DNA of 64,000 nucleotides, taken from Symsagittifera roscoffensis. Taxonomy: Eukaryota > Xenacoelomorpha > Acoela > Convolutidae. This document shows positions 62,801 through 64,000 of this stretch, one piece after another. Position 1 is the stretch's first letter. Each line of letters opens with the position of its first letter. Under the pieces are notes generated by a model that saw only the letters and a program-made list of their open reading frames with translations, searched no databases and was not told the DNA's origin. The stretch lies in the NCBI RefSeq assembly GCF_963678635.1, contig NC_087070.1, positions 46,481,467-46,545,466 on the forward strand, given 5' to 3'. The position numbers were made by a program, and so were the translations under genes.

Positions 62801-64000
62801 GTTGTCCCCGGACTGGGGTCCCGACTCAACACTTGAGTCGACCGATTCTCCAACATCATATTCCAAGTTGTTTGAGATGTTTCTCGACTCCCCGGACAAA
62901 ACTCTGTCCATCGGTCGCCTTGAACCCGACTCCCCGGACAAAATTCTGTCCCTAGGTTGTCTAGTCAACCTCTCCCCGGACAAGTTGTCCTGCACGGGCT
63001 CAAAGGCGTTTGACTTCTCAGACAAGTCGTCCTTGACTGGATCGAAGGTGTCAGACTCCCCGGACATTGTCTCGTCCAGGGACGAACAATCTGAGCTTGG
63101 CTCGTATTCCTCTTTTGCATCCGTGAAGTGCACTCTCCTCGTGAAGCTAGATTTCGACTTGATCCTGACTTCCTCAGTAGCTTGGTTTTGATTCGATGTT
63201 CCATATTCAGTGAACGAAGTTCTCAACAATACTTCTTTCGGCATCGAGGTCACCAGCTGATTGACGATCGACCTGCAATCCCGTTCAACGCCTCGGCTGC
63301 GAATGGACACTGGCCTCTTCTCTGTTCTCTCGGTGACAGTCAACCTCTGCATGGTTTCCCTCCATTCACGATCATGCCTATCCACTTCCCTATCCAACAA
63401 GTCACGGAGTTTTCCCATGACGTCCGGCGCCACGTTCACCGTCTTATTCAATAAAGCGATGCTGTTTATACCCAGCCTGGTCAGTTCTTGCTGTACCAAG
63501 TTGGATCGGACTAGCAGATCCAACGGAACGGGTTCGCCTCTGGCTAAAAGCTTTATCTCCGCAGCCGTCTCCACTGGAAGGTCAGGGTGTCCAGGTATAG
63601 GATGTCCTGATTTGTCTAACCACCTAGTAAGTGGCAGCTCATCATAGGTTTCTTTGTCCAGAAAGGAAAACCCGTCTTTGATCTCTGATTGGTTAGCTTG
63701 CTTCTCTTCGAGGCGCTCATAAAATTCTGTCTTTTTGCTGAGGCTATCTGCGTTCTGGTGCTTGTCACGGGTACGGTGCTCTATGATCATGTGGTATCCA
63801 TCCAAGCGCACAATCCAACGACCAATGTAGCTCTGGTCCATCGAATAGGTTTTCAGCCAGGCAAGGGCACGATTGTCCACACGCAACTTGAAGGGAGCAC
63901 TCCCCAAGTAGGCCCTGTACTTTTCCACAAACGTGATCACAGCAAACATCTCCGCTTTTGGTGCGCCGTACTTCATCTCAGTGTCACTCAGGACTTTACT
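59816..64000 (-). CDS. Pol polyprotein of giant Ty3/gypsy-type element (5' part outside window)
   Basis: The frame is open from the window edge to a stop at 59,816; protease and RT lie outside. From the right: RNase H end (AEMFAVITFVEKY, LRVDNRAL, HQNADSLSKK); a linker of about 500 residues with 14-residue repeats; integrase with HHCC finger (HDQMGHQG, then CLSCQQ), first Asp in VVQIDHQ, second in QSDNGKAF, Glu in NGLVERQN (DD35E); a GPY/F module (WRGPFQITEV); an acidic region; and a C-terminal macro-like domain. Codon use and GC content differ sharply from the array to the left, so this is a different family. The visible frame looks whole. The start given is the window edge; upstream residues continue in frame (SKVLSDTEMKYG). 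Confidence 0.92.
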   Translation of the reverse strand, partial: SKVLSDTEMKYGAPKAEMFAVITFVEKYRAYLGSAPFKLRVDNRALAWLKTYSMDQSYIGRWIVRLDGYHMIIEHRTRDKHQNADSLSKKTEFYERLEEKQANQSEIKDGFSFLDKETYDELPLTRWLDKSGHPIPGHPDLPVETAAEIKLLARGEPVPLDLLVRSNLVQQELTRLGINSIALLNKTVNVAPDVMGKLRDLLDREVDRHDREWRETMQRLTVTERTEKRPVSIRSRGVERDCRSIVNQLVTSMPKEVLLRTSFTEYGTSNQNQATEEVRIKSKSSFTRRVHFTDAKEEYEPSSDCSSLDETMSGESDTFDPVKDDLSEKSNAFEPVQDNLSGERLTRQPRDRILSGESGSRRPMDRVLSGESRNISNNLEYDVGESVDSSVESGPQSGDNTSETTSNSDMSEIAIHSLLVDWKQRGLDREIHQDPDRDRYTSDEEGTVVDNAADELELIAVSKRPTRLLPHGTVVRTNLEPSVQEATPLKKIWCVKLMDDAHAPEIMSGQMNVVKTYLKARYRLSDLLRAQRNDRMTSSLKRWIENGAPDKGDLEEDSYKILKQFYLKRKDLLYLNKDGIVACKRKEEDKVLYKYNSIVLPQLYQTELLFRSHDQMGHQGVDKVYNRIQKRFEWPGLKKACEKWIAACLSCQQAKDPRKLRFPLQSIESSGFNEVVQIDHQKICMTATGYNQVLVMIDHFTKYAEAAPCMTASAEETCDHLINVWIARHGCPITFQSDNGKAFVGDLTKELMKRSQVAQAHSTTYHPQTNGLVERQNRTLVSMLRVYCSRYMDDWDKHLPQVMGAYNSTEHSTTGISPHMMLTGHEKALPLTFFYPEYEGKRTAPQTYVRDVIRRQQDLNDLCRRNTQQAQIRQKRRFDKRTADAKAYSVGDYVWVFQEVVPPKGTKKLLKKWRGPFQITEVHQGGRFYRLSTGRAAHYENIKPHNASSEDWCIPADMQEGDYLIVDPACEVNERGTRDKNDGNEMVDNCDLPLDLELTERVEVDDETLPYAEEDWDCPEQTEIDKGIQPDFPLTMETRQSKRGKNQKKYNPYGEDFVVDRIVVGDVIDSLVGLDEVAMLEEIDLVNDMDQDWIDDRSEPEVEFEPEAEQTHEQELTNLRVLEWLHDLPTDPKETILTIQDVDRDSVKYISHDNTESNWVAPDGPLRVPQSNLGLLDFGRSTGTSMDIFVRGVGVGLTHTENLIIKKLKSARETGELETEGENAKKPPFGRIFESYFDLPNHYSNNIVITDSDFILTERTCAIAITADVSFKTALAADFKREYKNIEFLWKQRPGVGGMIALPPVASQIPGKYLCFLVTKATDRQHVNPESLVLALTRLRDFLVERGVTSLSLPVYDPNRGKLHPRELYALVHVIFSETDIEVHLHKKYYLSIC
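59820..60270 (-). other. Macro-like domain (OARD1/TARG1 type) at Pol C-terminus
   Basis: The last 150 residues run NIVITDSDF, then AIAITADVSF and LAADFKREYKNI, VGGMIALPP, GKYLCFLVTK, NPESLVLALTRLRDF, GVTSLSLPVYD, and FSETDIEVHLH at the end. In order and spacing this follows human OARD1 (LAHCIS, FKKKFGGVQEL, GEVAVLK, YIYYLITK, YENLQKSLEAM, GVTDLSMPRI, FEATDIKITVY). OARD1-type macro domains bind ADP-ribose and can remove it from proteins. Whether this copy binds or cleaves is not shown by sequence alone. Confidence 0.72.
61150..62200 (-). other. Integrase domain with GPY/F module (giant element)
   Basis: HHCC zinc finger near 62,040-62,180, catalytic D-D-35-E between about 61,970 and 61,690, and GPY/F module at about 61,170-61,330 (VGDYVWVFQE, then KKWRGPFQITEV and YENIKPH). 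Typical Ty3/gypsy (Metaviridae) integrase; it excludes a Polinton-type or DNA-transposon integrase. Confidence 0.93.
62888..63076 (-). repeat. 42-bp (14-residue) in-frame tandem repeat, 4.5 copies
   Basis: Repeat starts lie at 62,888, 62,930, 62,972, 63,014 and 63,056, exactly 42 bases apart. Each copy opens with CTCCCCGGACA or a close variant on the plus strand. The protein repeat is LSGES-x(4)-P-x(4) with variants LSGER and LSEKS. It lies in the linker between RNase H and integrase. Confidence 0.93.
63720..64000 (-). other. C-terminal part of RNase H (giant element)
   Basis: LSDTEMKYGAPKAEMFAVI, then FKLRVDNRALAWLKT, IGRWIVRLDGYHMIIEHR and NADSLSK are the standard closing blocks of a Ty3/gypsy RNase H. 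The domain continues past the window edge. Confidence 0.9.

Noticed and set aside
62888-63076. A CRISPR-like or satellite array
   Set aside because: The 42-bp period is a multiple of three, the repeat is in frame within an open pol frame, and there are no unique spacers.
50493-64000. A Polinton, adintovirus or giant-virus insertion, suggested by the very long frame
   Set aside because: The integrase is a Ty3/gypsy type with GPY/F module following an RNase H. No DNA polymerase B, packaging ATPase or capsid protein is seen.

Overview
The window is animal DNA built almost wholly of LTR-retrotransposon sequence, probably from an invertebrate. Three things point to a metazoan: env-bearing Ty3/gypsy-type retroelements, a tRNA-derived SINE with a poly(A) tail and target-site duplications, and very AT-rich non-coding DNA. 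The phylum cannot be fixed from sequence alone. I found no convincing host protein-coding gene, tRNA gene, rRNA or CRISPR array.

Left part, about 1-47,400: every recognisable piece lies on the minus strand and belongs to one family of env-bearing Ty3/gypsy (errantivirus-like) elements. The pieces form a head-to-tail array of six units, called U1-U6 here in minus-strand order from right to left. U1 (35,840-46,900) keeps gag, zinc knuckle, protease, RT, RNase H, integrase and the front of the env-like region. U2 (29,153-35,839), U3 (23,975-29,152) and U4 (18,612-23,974) are shorter units. U5 (6,754-18,611) holds protease, RT, integrase and the complete env-like 3' part. U6 (1-4,015) is a partial unit that runs off the window. 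Units meet without recognisable LTRs, and four env-to-nucleocapsid joints have the same sequence. The array therefore grew by tandem duplication of an already rearranged locus. All units are fossils with many breaks each. A 201-bp tRNA-derived SINE sits in U2 with a 13-bp target-site duplication, and its empty site survives in U3. A 2.7-kb stretch (4,016-6,753) between U6 and U5 is unexplained.

Middle part, about 47,400-50,455: mixed-composition DNA with no clear gene. Its right end has features expected of the U3 part of a 3' LTR belonging to the element to the right: a purine-rich tract, a TATA box and a small palindrome. Two short pieces here are related to each other and to the coding region of that element.

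Right part, about 50,457-64,000: a second, unrelated, GC-richer giant Ty3/gypsy-type element, also on the minus strand, with its 5' end outside the window. The visible pol frame (59,816-64,000) holds the end of RNase H, a linker of about 500 residues with a 14-residue tandem repeat, a DD35E integrase with an HHCC finger and GPY/F module, and a C-terminal domain resembling OARD1/TARG1-type macro domains. Downstream, in the position of env, is one open frame of 2,955 codons (50,493-59,360) with a coiled coil, an SGNH/GDSL-hydrolase domain with recognisable catalytic blocks, a second SGNH-like segment and about 1,900 residues I cannot assign. The visible frames look whole. This macro-domain pol plus giant SGNH-bearing ORF is the best candidate here for a little-described system.
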